Of a stretch of 40,000 bases of DNA, positions 28,073 through 37,289 are shown in pieces. Made by a program: the position numbers and the translations under genes. How positions within the stretch are numbered: position 1 is the stretch's first letter; each line of letters starts with the position of its first letter. Origin of the DNA: Prorocentrum cordatum (lineage: Eukaryota > Sar > Dinophyceae > Prorocentrales > Prorocentraceae); contig CAUYUJ010018460.1 in the NCBI GenBank assembly GCA_963575745.1, forward strand, positions 185,001 through 225,000, read 5' to 3'. The notes under the pieces are model-generated. The model saw nothing but the letters and a program-made list of their open reading frames with translations, searched no databases and was not told the DNA's origin.

Positions 28073-29908
28073 AACGTCCTCGTGAGTGCCGCTACGAACG
28101 TCCTCGTGAGTGCCGTCTGCCAGGAGCTTCATCTGCCAAGCCCTCACGTCCAGCGTGATACATTGCTTGGCGTACCATGGGGAGACCTCAAGAAAGTTGA
28201 TGATCGTACCGTTCGGCCTGACGATGCGGTCTAGCGCCTTAGGGTCGTAGCCAATCCTCTTCAGCGACATGACCACCGCTCCGAGCGGACCGCGTACGTC
28301 CGCCCAGCAAGTAGCCGAGTTGGCCGCCCACTCAAAAGCTGGCTTGAGCTGCCCGATCGGCACCCACTTCTCCCACACGGCGCGCGCCAGCGTGAAGCAG
28401 GGCGCCAGCGTCGCTGCGAACAGAGGGTCGATGGTGGGCGATCCTCCCACCAACAAGCACGCCGTGAGCGACTTCCCGTGGGGATTCGGCTCGATGGCGT
28501 GCCGCACCATGCTGCGCGCCTGCTGCAACTCCGTGTTGTTGAGCCCCGTGCAGTTGATGCCGTAGAAAAGGCTGGGAGCCAAGCCTGTCGATACGATCTT
28601 AGCCGCAGTGGCCCTGCCCCGTCGTAGTCCCAGTAGCCGCCTGATGCGAGGGATGCGGAGTCGGTTTTGGGCTATGCGGTGACGCCTGACGACGCTTGAC
28701 CTCCTTCCGCCCTCCGTGTAGTCGAGTGCCGAGGTTGTCGATACGATCTTAGCCGCAGTGGCCCTGAGTCCCAGTAGCCGCCTGATGCGAGGGATGCGGA
28801 GTCGGTTTTGGGCTATGCGGTGACGCCTGACGACGCTTGACCTCCTTCCGCCCTCCGTGTAGTCGATGCCGAGGTTGCGCACCTCCCTGACACCGATAGC
28901 ACCTGTGGTCGAGCCCAGGTGCTTCTGGAGAGTGGCCCTCAAACTCCTGCTGCTGGCCAGCACCCGCGACTTCTTGGCGGCAATGGACAGGTTGACCTTC
29001 GCCAGCCCCTTAACCACCGCCTTAGCAGCCATGGTAAGGTCTTTGGCAACACGCTTCGACCCTCCCCACCGCTGCAGCACAACGTCGTCGACCACGACGG
29101 CAGGGGTCACCGTGGGGCAGGCGACCTTCAACTCGTCTAGCGGCGAAAGGAGCATGACCTTCATGAAGGTGGTGGCGAAGGCGTCGCCAGCCAACACCGT
29201 CTGCATAACCATCAGCTCGTCAGAGCAGCACGCCTCCAGGCTGATGACCCTGGGGAGGCGGTAGAGCGAGACCTGCAGCTTGGCCAGCCACAGTGGAAAC
29301 TTGTGCTGCACGCACGCCCGCAGCAAATTGCCGTGCATGATCTGCTCGAAGGCCTTCCACCGGTCCATCATTATCGACGCCGAGGCCCAGTCCTGGCCCT
29401 TGTTCGCCTCGCTCATCATCTGGACCCATTCTGCACGAGCCTGCTGCTGCCACACTGCCCTGTCGCAACTCTTGCCCGAACTGGCCCACCAGTAGTCCCT
29501 GTCGTGCGCCGCCTCCCAGGCCTTCGCAATGCCCCTGCGGAGCCTGCCGTGAATGCGAACCACCGCGCCCAGCAGCGCGATTGGGCGGAGGCCCCCGTCC
29601 GACTTGGGAATGAAGGCCAGCTTGGTGATGAAGGATGGCCAGTCGCACTGCAACTCGATGGCGGCCAGCAAGTCAATGAGCGTCTCGATCCCAGCGTCGT
29701 CGAGCACGCCCAGCTCGCGCGGGCGCAAAGCGTCGAAGGACGAGCCACTGGAGTCCTTGAAGGTGGCGATGGCCGCTCTGATCTCACCCGCCGAAGGTCG
29801 AGCAGGACGCTCACCGAGATCAGCTGGCCACTCGAGGTCCCTCGCCGCGAGAGCGCCCCCCAGCGGCGTGGGGGCCCCTACTCCCCAATATCCTGACCAC
29901 TCCGTCAC
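28073..29908 (-). CDS. LINE reverse transcriptase domain
   Basis: Copies element RNA into DNA at the nicked target. Numbering from a GTG at 29908: fingers motif LAFIPKSDGGLRPIALLG (97-114), motif A MDRWKAFE (Asp 182), motif B TVLAGDAFATTF (237-248) and motif C AVVVDDVVLQ (Asp 274-275), followed by a thumb with SIAAKKSRVLA (308-318). The VDDV form replaces the usual YADD or FADD. A 150 bp in-frame tandem duplication (28588-28876) repeats residues about 349-392 as 396-442, just after the conserved core, and probably disturbs the thumb. The start overlaps the endonuclease stop by four bases (GTGA), so the domain is normally expected to be fused to it. At the far end the frame runs into a 24 bp duplication (GTHEDVRS twice) and then loses coding sense. 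Confidence 0.9.
28078..28112. repeat. 24 bp tandem duplication at the RT/RNase H frame break
   Basis: CGCTACGAACGTCCTCGTGAGTGC-type unit (given only by its parts: CGCTACGAACGTCC and TCGTGAGTGC) occurs twice. It encodes GTHEDVRS twice on the minus strand and sits where reading must shift by one base to enter the RNase H frame. Confidence 0.9.
28588..28876. repeat. tandem duplication within the reverse transcriptase gene
   Basis: Units 28588-28737 and 28738-28876 are nearly identical. The second lacks 9 bases (CCGTCGTAG region) and one or two others. The open frame survives through both. It encodes twice the segment DYTEGGRRSSVVRRHRIAQ followed by NRLRIPRIRRLLGLR. Confidence 0.95.
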
Positions 29909-31221
29909 GCGTGATTCTCGGCGACCCAGTCTCCGAAGCCCGCCTTCGCTTTGTCAGCGTCACGCTGCACCAACTTGTCTGCCATGGTGGCGGCGATGTA
30001 GCTCGCGACCTGCAGCTGGGGCAGATCCATGCCGTGCGCAGCCTGCGCAAAGCCCAGCAGGGCGAACTGAGCTTGCGCCGTCTCCTGCCTGGAGTCGTTC
30101 TGAAAATCGGGCTGAGCACCGCACAATCGATCGAGCGTCTTCAGCGCCCTGTATCTCTTCAGCTCCATGTCGGTCTGAGCTGCGCCCTTGAGCGCGATGG
30201 CTACGCTCTTGCACCAAGACGTGGTGGCTGTCACCCTCGGCAGCCTGGGCGCCGACGGCTGCAACACCCTGACTAAGGCCAGCCTAGGACGCCGCTCACG
30301 CCCAGCTAACTCGTGATACTCGTGCTTGAGGCCGACGGCGTCCAGCAAGTACCGCTCCGCGCTGTGAATGAAGATCTGCCACATGATGTCCAGCGAGGAG
30401 GTGGCCGCCATGCGGCCGCGTGCCTCCGCCCACCTCTGGGAGTGGTCCTCGGTGCAGCACGCCTTGGGGAGAGGGTACGGAAACTTCTTGGGAACCTTCA
30501 TGACTTGCATGAACCTGTTGACCGAGCTGGCGTTGAACCTGAGCTCGACAGGGAAGTGTGGAGAGATATCCCACCCAAGCTTGATCTCCGCCTGCGCTTC
30601 CGAGATCACATGAGAGACGACAAAGTAGTCAATCACCTTGCCCGACGGCCGAATAGTGCCGTCCGCTGGCGACACCACCCTGCCACCGACGCGCCCGAGG
30701 AAGCCCGAGCACTGCAGTTCGTGGGGCTCCATGTTGAAGTCTCCCGCGATCACGAAGGGCTTGTCGATGGCGCGCACTGCCATCGCGATGCCGTCCAAAA
30801 TGCTGAGGTTGTAGGCCGAAAGGCCGACGCCAACCTTCAAGTAGACGTTGAACCAAGCTAGTCCCCCAGGGAAGGGGCCAGCTACATGCGCGACTGCCGC
30901 GCGTCCTGGCGTGAGCACCGTCGGCTGCCCCGCTTCGAACTCGCCGAGGCCCGAGGACCTGGGCGCCAACTGCAAGAGGCCGCCGTGACCTGCATGCCCC
31001 GCAGCCACGTCGGTGGCTGGAGTGGCCACCGCATGCCAGCCACGCCTCTGCAGCTTGTCTGTGACCTCGCAGCACCTCTCCTGGGAAAGGTGCGTCTCCT
31101 GGACCGCAACCAGGTCGCAGCTCCTGAGACCTTCGTAGTTGAGAATGCCCTCGAACCTGCTGTAGGCGTTGGCGTTGATGGAGAGAGCTGTCCACCAGCG
31201 CCCGTGAGGGCGGCTACCCTG
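29905..31221 (-). CDS. LINE APE-type endonuclease (EEP fold) region
   Basis: Nicks target DNA to prime reverse transcription. The domain begins near GRWWTALSINANAYSRFEG (about 31210) and shows the family motifs in order: LSINAN (Asn), DLVAVQETHLS (Gln-Glu), WFNVYLKVG (Tyr), VIAGDFNMEP (Gly-Asp-Phe-Asn), KVIDYFVVS (Asp) and DISPHFPVEL (His, in the usual SDH position). About 200 more residues without known domain lead to the TGA at 29905. No good ATG lies before the domain; upstream in this frame the sequence is the shadow of ORF1, so translation probably depends on a +1 shift from ORF1, or the gene is broken here. It overlaps the next frame by GTGA. Confidence 0.9.
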   Translation of the reverse strand, partial: QGSRPHGRWWTALSINANAYSRFEGILNYEGLRSCDLVAVQETHLSQERCCEVTDKLQRRGWHAVATPATDVAAGHAGHGGLLQLAPRSSGLGEFEAGQPTVLTPGRAAVAHVAGPFPGGLAWFNVYLKVGVGLSAYNLSILDGIAMAVRAIDKPFVIAGDFNMEPHELQCSGFLGRVGGRVVSPADGTIRPSGKVIDYFVVSHVISEAQAEIKLGWDISPHFPVELRFNASSVNRFMQVMKVPKKFPYPLPKACCTEDHSQRWAEARGRMAATSSLDIMWQIFIHSAERYLLDAVGLKHEYHELAGRERRPRLALVRVLQPSAPRLPRVTATTSWCKSVAIALKGAAQTDMELKRYRALKTLDRLCGAQPDFQNDSRQETAQAQFALLGFAQAAHGMDLPQLQVASYIAATMADKLVQRDADKAKAGFGDWVAENHA

Positions 31222-31957
31222 AGGTTCGTGGCTTCTTGACGGACCGCAAGACCTCCAGGGCGTCGCGGATCCTCTTGCGCTGCTCGTCATCATCACCACA
31301 GCTGCCAAGAAGCCCACCAGGGTCATCCTCGCCCAGGAAGTCGTCGAAGTCCTCGGCTGGTGCCCCCCCCGCTGCTGGCGCCGCTGGGGCCTCGCCTCCG
31401 CCAGGCTGAGATTCAGCTGGCTCGGGGGCGGGCACAGCGCCGCCTGCTGCGGCAGGAGATCCGCCCTGCGGGCGAACTGCCTTCGCTTCCTCGGCGAGCT
31501 CGTTGACCATCTTGGAGAGCTGCTCGAGGAGATCCTGGCCAGAGACTCCGTCGGTGTTGAGCGTGCTGAGCTTCTCCTTGATCGCGTCAGGGCTGATGCC
31601 TCCACCGTAGAGTGCGGCAGCCTCGCGCTTGGCATCTGCGAGCTCCTGCTGCAGCTGCGCGATGCCCATCTTGGTCGTGTGCAGTTGCTCCAGCGCCTTG
31701 CGAACCACCGCGGGCTCGCGCTTGAGTCGATCCTGAGCGTCAGCAAGCTGCCGAGCAAGCCCATCCACTTTCTGAGGTGCCGACTTCCCCACCAGGCCGA
31801 GAGACTGAGCACGGCGAGCAGCGTCCACTTTCCCACGAGAAGACTGCGTGAGGGTGTGCTTCGTCGCGTCCCATGTCTCCTGCGAGAATGCGGCCCAGAC
31901 CTTGACCTCCTCCGCGCTGAGGGACGTGCCCGTGGAGCTCAAACATACGTATAACAT
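31214..31957 (-). CDS. LINE ORF1-like protein, coiled coil and acidic tail
   Basis: About 247 residues. The middle (residues about 45-140) is rich in Lys, Glu, Gln, Leu and Ala with heptad-like spacing, for example GLARQLADAQDRLKREPAVV and GIAQLQQELADAKREAAAL, so a coiled coil is likely. A Pro/Ala/Gly-rich linker and an acidic patch, DFDDFLGEDDPGG, follow, then a basic end, RSVKKPRTSG. In LINEs such a protein binds element RNA; here that role is inferred from position and coiled coil only, since no RNA-binding motif is seen. The first ATG (31957-31955) lies in the flanking repeat, so the natural N-terminus was probably lost and this start is an accident of insertion. Confidence 0.65.
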   Translation of the reverse strand: MLYVCLSSTGTSLSAEEVKVWAAFSQETWDATKHTLTQSSRGKVDAARRAQSLGLVGKSAPQKVDGLARQLADAQDRLKREPAVVRKALEQLHTTKMGIAQLQQELADAKREAAALYGGGISPDAIKEKLSTLNTDGVSGQDLLEQLSKMVNELAEEAKAVRPQGGSPAAAGGAVPAPEPAESQPGGGEAPAAPAAGGAPAEDFDDFLGEDDPGGLLGSCGDDDEQRKRIRDALEVLRSVKKPRTSG

Positions 31958-32329
31958 CAAAGAATCGTGCTCCAGGTGAGGCCCAATCGATCGGAGCATA
32001 CGTAAAACACATGGAATTGGAGCCACTCCTGTTGCCTTCTGAGGCCTCCTGCTCCTGGGGCCTCTCGGGGCCTCCTGTTGCCTTCCGAGGCCTCCTGGCG
32101 TTTCCTGTTGCCTCCTAGGGCCTCCTGTGGTTTCCTGAGGCCTTCTGGAGTTTCCTGGGGCCTCCTGGAGCCTCGTGGGACATCCTGTGGCCTCTTGGGT
32201 CTTTCTGTGGCCTCCTGATGCCTCCTGGGACCTCATGTGGTCTCCTGGGGCCTCCTGGAGCCTGTTGGAGCCTCCTGTGGCATCCTGAGAAGAATCTGCG
32301 CCCACGAGCCTGGCCACCAAAACAAGCAA

Positions 32330-32710
32330 ACCGATCGAGACATCCTCAAAATCTGGCCCACCTGGGGGGTGGAAATGAACGCCTCGCTCGAGACATCCTC
32401 CAAATCTGCTCTCAAAGCGAAGGATGTTGGCACAGAAAACAAGCAAACCGCTCGAGACATCCCCACCAAATCCTGCGAAAGGGGCCGAGTGAAACACCCC
32501 CCCGCCGCTCCCCTTAGGAACGTGAAAATGAGCGCCTCGCTCGAGACATCCTCCAAATCTGCTCCGAAAGCGAAGGATGCTGGGACAGAAAACAGGCAAA
32601 CCGCTCGAGACATCCCCACAAAATCCTGCGAAAGGGGCTGAATGAAACACCCCCCGCCGCTCCCCTTAGGAGTGCTGAAGCCACAGAATCGCCTGAGACA
32701 TCCTCAACAT
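32330..32710 (+). repeat. 152 bp tandem units, array 1
   Basis: About 2.5 units, each with GAGCGCCTCGCTCGAGACA (AACGCC in the first), CCTCCAAATCTGCT, AAAGCGAAGGATG, CAAACCGCTCGAGACATCCC and a CCGCTCCCCTTAGG end. Same family as the array at 33900-34470. Confidence 0.85.
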
Positions 32711-32719
32711 CAGCGTGTG

Positions 32720-33000
32720 CGTGTGTCATCCGATGAGTGGACCTGAGTGAGTGTAGTGAATGTATGAGTACAAGTACGAGTGAGTCTGAGTGATGAGTGA
32801 GTCTGAGTGATGAGTGAGTCTGAGTGATGAGTGAGTCTGAATGATGAGTGGGTATGAGTGATGAGTGATGAGTCTGAGTCATGACTGAGTCCGGGTGATG
32901 AGTGAGTCTGAGTGATGAGTGAGTCTGAGTGATGAGTGGGTCTGAGTGATGAGTGAGTCTGAGTGATGAGTGAGTGCGTCTGAGTGAGAGGAGTGGTGTG
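32720..33000 (+). repeat. GAGTGATGAGTGAGTCT minisatellite
   Basis: About fifteen 17-base units, TGATGAGTGAGTCTGAG with small changes. A cousin with TATGAGTAAGTCTG units follows the second block at 34470-34640. Confidence 0.9.
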
Positions 33001-33339
33001 TTCTCTCTCGTTCTCTCCTCCGGCGCGGTCCGCCAATAATTATCCACTGCGTGGAGCTCCCCATATTTGCATCTACTCGCATGGACCTGTCCGCCGTGAG
33101 TGTCTAGGCGCAAGAGCTTTCGAATATTAACGGGCTTCAGTTGTGACGGTCAGGACATCAATCTAACTGCGAATGAATTGGAGTGTGAATGAGCCTCAGT
33201 AGTACGAGCGCGTCTCTGTGCATGAGCCTGGGGCCTCCTGGGGCCTCCTGAAACCTACTGGGGCTTCCTGGGGTCTCCAGGAGCCTCTTGGGACCTCCTG
33301 GGACCTCCTAGGAAGGTTTCGTGCCCCAGGAGAGGCGCA

Positions 33340-33600
33340 ATCTATAGCAACAGACGTACATAAAACATTGCGGATTAGAGCCACAGGAGAAGGGCAATCT
33401 ATAGGAACACGCGTTAAACACACCAAGGACTCGTGCCCCAGGAAAGGCCCAATACATAGGAACATGAGTAAAACATTTAGGATTGTGTACACAGGAGAAG
33501 GACCATCTATAGAGACATACGTAGAACATCAAAGAATCGTGCTCCAGGTGAGGCCCAATCGATAGGAGCATACGTAAACACATGGGATTGGAGCCACTCC
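33340..33600 (+). repeat. approximately 54 bp diverged sub-repeats
   Basis: Five units of the pattern CCAGGAGAGGCGCAATCTAT, AGCAACAGACGTACATAAAAC, ATTGCGGATTAGAGCC (each with changes), at about 33333, 33385, 33440, 33492 and 33546. The LINE upstream lies at a junction between two of these units. Confidence 0.8.
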
Positions 33601-33899
33601 TGTTGCCTTCTGAGGCCTCCTGCTCCTGGGGCCTCTCGGGGCCTCCTGTTGCCTTCCGAGGCCTCCTGGCGTTTCCTGTTGCCTCCTGGGGCCTCCTGTG
33701 GTTTCCTGAAGCCTTCTGGAGCTTCCTGGGGCCTCCTGGAGCCTCTTGGGACATCCTGTGGCCTCTTGAATCTTTCTGTGGCCTCCTGATGCCTCCTGGG
33801 ACCTCATGTGGTCTCCTGGGGCCTCCTGGAGCCTGTTGGAGCCTCCTGTGGCATCCTGAGAAGAATCTGCGCCCACGAGCCTGGCCACCAAAACAAGCA

Positions 33900-34470
33900 A
33901 ACCGATCGAGACATCCTCAAAATCTGGCCCACCTGGGGGGTGAAAATGAGCGCCTCGCTCGAGACATCCTCCAAATCTGCTCCGAAAGCGAAGGATGTTG
34001 GGCCCAGAAACAAGCAAACCGCCTGAGACATCCCCACAAATGGCCGCGAACGAGCCCGTGCAACCACCCCTGGCGGCTCCCCTTAGGGGTGCTGAAATGA
34101 GCGCCTCGCTCGAGACATCCTCCAAATCTGCTCCGAAAGCGAAGGATGTTGGGCCCAGAAACAGGCAAACCGCCTGAGACATCCACACAAAATGGCCGCG
34201 AACGAGCCCGTGCAACCACCCCTGGCGGCTCCCCTTAGGGGTGCTGAAATGAGCGCCTCGCTCGTGACATCCTCCAAATCTGTTCCGAAAGCGAAGGATG
34301 TTGGGCCCAGAAACAGGCAAACCGCCTGAGACATCCCCACAAAATGGCCGCGAACGAGCCCGTGCAACCACCCCTGGCGGCTCCCCTTAGGGGTACTGAA
34401 ACCAGCGCCCCGCCTGAGACATCCTCACAATTTGCTCTCCAAGCGAAGGATGTTGAGCCCAGAAATTCTG
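33900..34470 (+). repeat. 152 bp tandem units, array 2
   Basis: About four units beginning near 33945, 34096, 34248 and 34400, each with GAAATGAGCGCCTCGCTCG, GGATGTTGGGCCCAGAAACA, AAATGGCCGCGAACGAGCCC and CCCTTAGGGG. The last unit is more diverged. Confidence 0.9.
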
Positions 34471-34640
34471 TGTATGAGTAAGTCTGGGTATGAGTGAGTC
34501 TGTGTATGAGTACGTCTGGGTGTGAGTAAGTCTGTGTATGAGTAAGTCTGTGTATGAGTATGTCTGAGTGTGAGTAAGTCTGAGTATGAGTAGGTCTGAG
34601 CAAGTCTGAGTATGAGCAAGTGTGAGTATGAGTAAGTCCG
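34470..34640 (+). repeat. TATGAGTAAGTCTG minisatellite
   Basis: About twelve 14-base units, TATGAGTAAGTCTG or TGTGAGTAAGTCTG. Directly followed by a GGAGGAG tract and the 300 bp array. Confidence 0.9.
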
Positions 34641-34689
34641 ACAGGAGGGGAGGAGAAAAGAGGAGGAGGAAGGAGGAGTAGGAGGCGTC

Positions 34690-37180
34690 CAAGTAATAAA
34701 AACATAGCGTTAGTTTCCCCTTACCAGTACCAAAAAAACAGCCAGTTTGGAGTCCTTCCTCTTCGTCCTCCTTTCCTCCTACATCTCCTCCTCGTCTCCC
34801 TCTCCACCTCCATATCCCTCCTCAACGCCAGACAGATACCCCCGGACCCAAAAACGCACAAGAACAGAAAACAACATCAAGAAACCATAGGGAAACACTA
34901 TGGAAAACACAACGTGCAACCACCACCAACAAACAACAACATCAAAACGACCCTGGACAGCCTACACATGCTTACAACCACAAGGAAAACAACAAACAAA
35001 TTGGCGTTAGTTCCCCCTTACCAGTACACAGAAAACAGCCAGTTTGAAGTCGAAGTCCTTCCTCCTCGTACTCCTTTCCATCCCACATATCCTCCTCGTC
35101 CCCCTCTCCTCCTCCATCTCCCTCTTCAACGACAGACAGATACCCCGAACCCAAAAACATACAAACACAGAAAACAACATTAAGAAACCATAGGGAAACA
35201 ATATGGAGAACACAACGTGCAACCACCACCAACAAACAACAACATCAAAACGGCCCCTGACAGCCTACCCATGCTTACAACACCAAGAAAACTAACAAAA
35301 AATGGCGTTAGTTTCCCCTTACCAGTACACAAAAAAACACCCAGTTTGGAGCCCTTCCTCTTCGCATTCCTTTCCTCCTACACCTCCTCCTCGTTTCCCT
35401 CTCCTCCTCCATCTCCCTCCTCAACGACAGACAGATACCCCCGGACCCCAAAACACAAAAGAACAGAAAACAACATCAAGAAGCCATAGGGAAACAGTAT
35501 GGAAAACACAACGTGCAACCAACACCAACAAAAACAACATCAAAACAACCCCTGTCAGCGTACCCGCGCTTACAACACCAAGAAACTCAAACAACAAATT
35601 GCGTCAGTTTCCCCTTACCAGTACACAAAAAAACAGCCAGTTTGGAGTCCTTCCTCTTCGTACTCCTTTCCTCCTACACGTCCTCCTCGTCTCCCTCTCC
35701 TCCTCCATCTCCCTCCTTAACGACAGACAGATACCCCCGGACCCAAAAACGCACAAGAACAGAAAACAACATCAAGAAACCATGGGGAAACAGTATGGAA
35801 AACACAACGTGCAACCAACACCAACAAAAACAACATCAAAACAACCCCTGTCAGCGTACCCGCGCTTACAACACCAAGAAACTCTAAAACAAAAGTTGGC
35901 GTTAGTTTCCCCTTACCAGTACACAAAAAACACCCAGTTTGGAACCCTTCCTCTTCGTACTCCTTTCCTCCTACACGTACTCCTCGTCTCCCTCTCCTCC
36001 TCCATGTCCCTCCTTAACGACAGACAGATACCCCCGGACCCAAAAACGCACAAGAACAGAAAACAACATCAAGAAACCATTGGGAAACAGTATGGAAAAC
36101 GCAACGTGCAACCACCACCAACAAACAACAACATCAAAACGGCCCCGGACAGCCTACACATGCTTACAACACAAAGAAAACAAAAACAAAAATGCGTTAG
36201 TTTCCCCTTACCAGTACACAAAAAACAGCCAGTTTGAAATCGAAGTCCTTCCTCCTCGTACTCCTGTCCTCCTACATATCCTCCTCGTCCCCCTCTCCTC
36301 CTCCATCTCCCTCTTCAACGACAAACAAATACCCCGAACCGAAAAAAAAACATACAAAAACAGAAAACAACATCAAGAAACCATAGGGAAACAGTATGGA
36401 AAACACAACGTGCAATCACCAACGACAAAAACAACATCAAAACGACCCCTGTCAGCGTACCCTCGCTTACAACACCAAGAAACTCTAAAACAAAAAATGG
36501 CGTTAGTTTCCCCTTACCAGTACACAAAAAAACACCCAGTTTGAAGTCGAAGACCTTCCTCCTCGTACTCCTTTCCTCCTACACCTCCTCCTCGTCTCCC
36601 TCTCCTCCTCCATCTCCCTCCTTAACGACAGACAGATGCCCCCGGACCCAAAAATGCACAAGATCAAACAACAACATCAAGGAACCATTGGGAAACAGTA
36701 TGGAAAACACAACGTGCAACCACCACCAACAAACAACAACATCAAAACGGCCCCTGACAGCCTACCCATGCCTACAATACCAAGAAATCAAAAACAACAA
36801 AAAAAAATGACGTTATTTTCCCCTTACCAATACAAAAAAACAGCCAGTTTGTAGTCGAAGTCCTTCCTCCTCGTACTCACTTCCTCCTCCATCTCCTTCC
36901 TCCATCTCCCTCTTCAACGACAGACAGATACCCCGAACCCAAAAACGCACAATAACACAAAACGACATCAAGAAACCATGGGGGAACAATATGGAAAACA
37001 CAACGTGCAACCACCACCAACAAACAACATCATCAAAACGACCCCTGACAGCCTACCCATGCTTACAACACCAAGAAATCTAAAAAAAAAATGGCGCTGG
37101 TTTCCCCTAGCCAGTACAAAAAAAACAACCAGATTGGAGTCCTTCCTCTTCGTACTCCTTTCCTCCTACACCTCCTCCTC
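34690..37180 (+). repeat. approximately 300 bp tandem satellite, eight to nine units
   Basis: Unit starts, marked by GTTAGTTTCCCCTTACCAG, are near 34708, 35004, 35303, 35604, 35902, 36196, 36501, 36811 and 37092; spacing 281-310. Each unit has a pyrimidine tract (CCTCCTCGTCTCCCTCTCC), then ACGACAGACAGATACCCCC, then A/C-rich sequence (AACAACATCAAGAAACC, ACACAACGTGCAACCACC). Two sub-types differ by GTTTGGAGTCC or GTTTGAAGTCGAAGTCC. The last unit is truncated near 37180. The + strand is strongly G-poor. Open frames crossing units are spurious. Confidence 0.95.
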
Positions 37181-37289
37181 GTGAAAACACTACACTATGG
37201 GAAAAACACAACGAGCAACCACCACCAACAAAAACAAAAGCAAAACGACTCCTGTCAGCCTACCCATTCTCACGCCGGCCTTTCTGCAG
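37181..37289. other. junction between the two A/C-rich arrays
   Basis: Holds the end of a truncated 300 bp unit (ACGAGCAACCACCACCAAC) and a short CACGCCGGCC piece before the first 34 bp motif. No gene. Confidence 0.5.

Larger units (their letters stand above)
25992..31942 (-). mobile_element. 5.95 kb LINE (non-LTR retrotransposon), APE-RT-RNase H type
   Basis: Minus-strand order is ORF1 (31957-31214), APE-type endonuclease (to 29905), reverse transcriptase (29908-28073), RNase H with zinc-like Cys motifs (28072-26217), a 3' untranslated part and an A run of seven (25992-25998 as T on the + strand). Endonuclease plus RNase H is the plan of I- and Tad-like LINE clades; the clade is not assigned further. 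The borders were set by comparison with the uninterrupted block at 33059-34650. No target duplication was seen. About 130 bases of the target present in the other copy are missing, which may be a deletion or a repeat-number difference. The 5' end is probably truncated, since ORF1 begins in flanking repeat. Successive domains are in different frames, so this copy is likely inactive, unless frameshifting or sequence errors explain it. Confidence 0.93.
31943..33000 (+). repeat. right part of duplicated block, copy 1 (after the LINE)
   Basis: From ACATACGTATAACATCAAAG onward it matches 33515-34640 in order: the CCAATCGAT-type 54 bp unit, the CCTGGGGCC minisatellite (32030-32290), 152 bp units (32330-32710) and a GAGTGAGTCT minisatellite (32720-33000). 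Similarity is high in the first 400 bases and looser later, where unit numbers differ. Confidence 0.88.
33059..34650 (+). repeat. duplicated block, copy 2 (uninterrupted)
   Basis: Continuous version of the block that the LINE splits upstream. Order: 33059-33384 (matches 25666-25991), 54 bp sub-repeats (about 33340-33600), CCTGGGGCC minisatellite (33600-33865), 152 bp units (33900-34470) and GAGTATGAGTAAGTC units. It serves as the empty-site reference for the LINE insertion. No gene is present. Confidence 0.88.

Noticed and set aside
25992-31942. The 25666 and 33059 blocks as long terminal repeats of an LTR element
   Set aside because: The element has APE endonuclease, LINE-type reverse transcriptase and an A run, but no integrase, protease or primer-binding site. 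The flanking similarity is explained by a tandem duplication whose remaining half continues on the right side only.
31958-32650. Upstream extension of the ORF1 frame to 32650
   Set aside because: This part is the flanking 152 bp and CCTGGGGCC repeat DNA, also found at 33535-34240 without the LINE. The QEATGGPQEA-like peptide is a repeat artefact.
35302-36237. 311-codon open frame on the + strand
   Set aside because: It crosses several 300 bp satellite units and repeats the same peptide; composition and repeat structure explain it.
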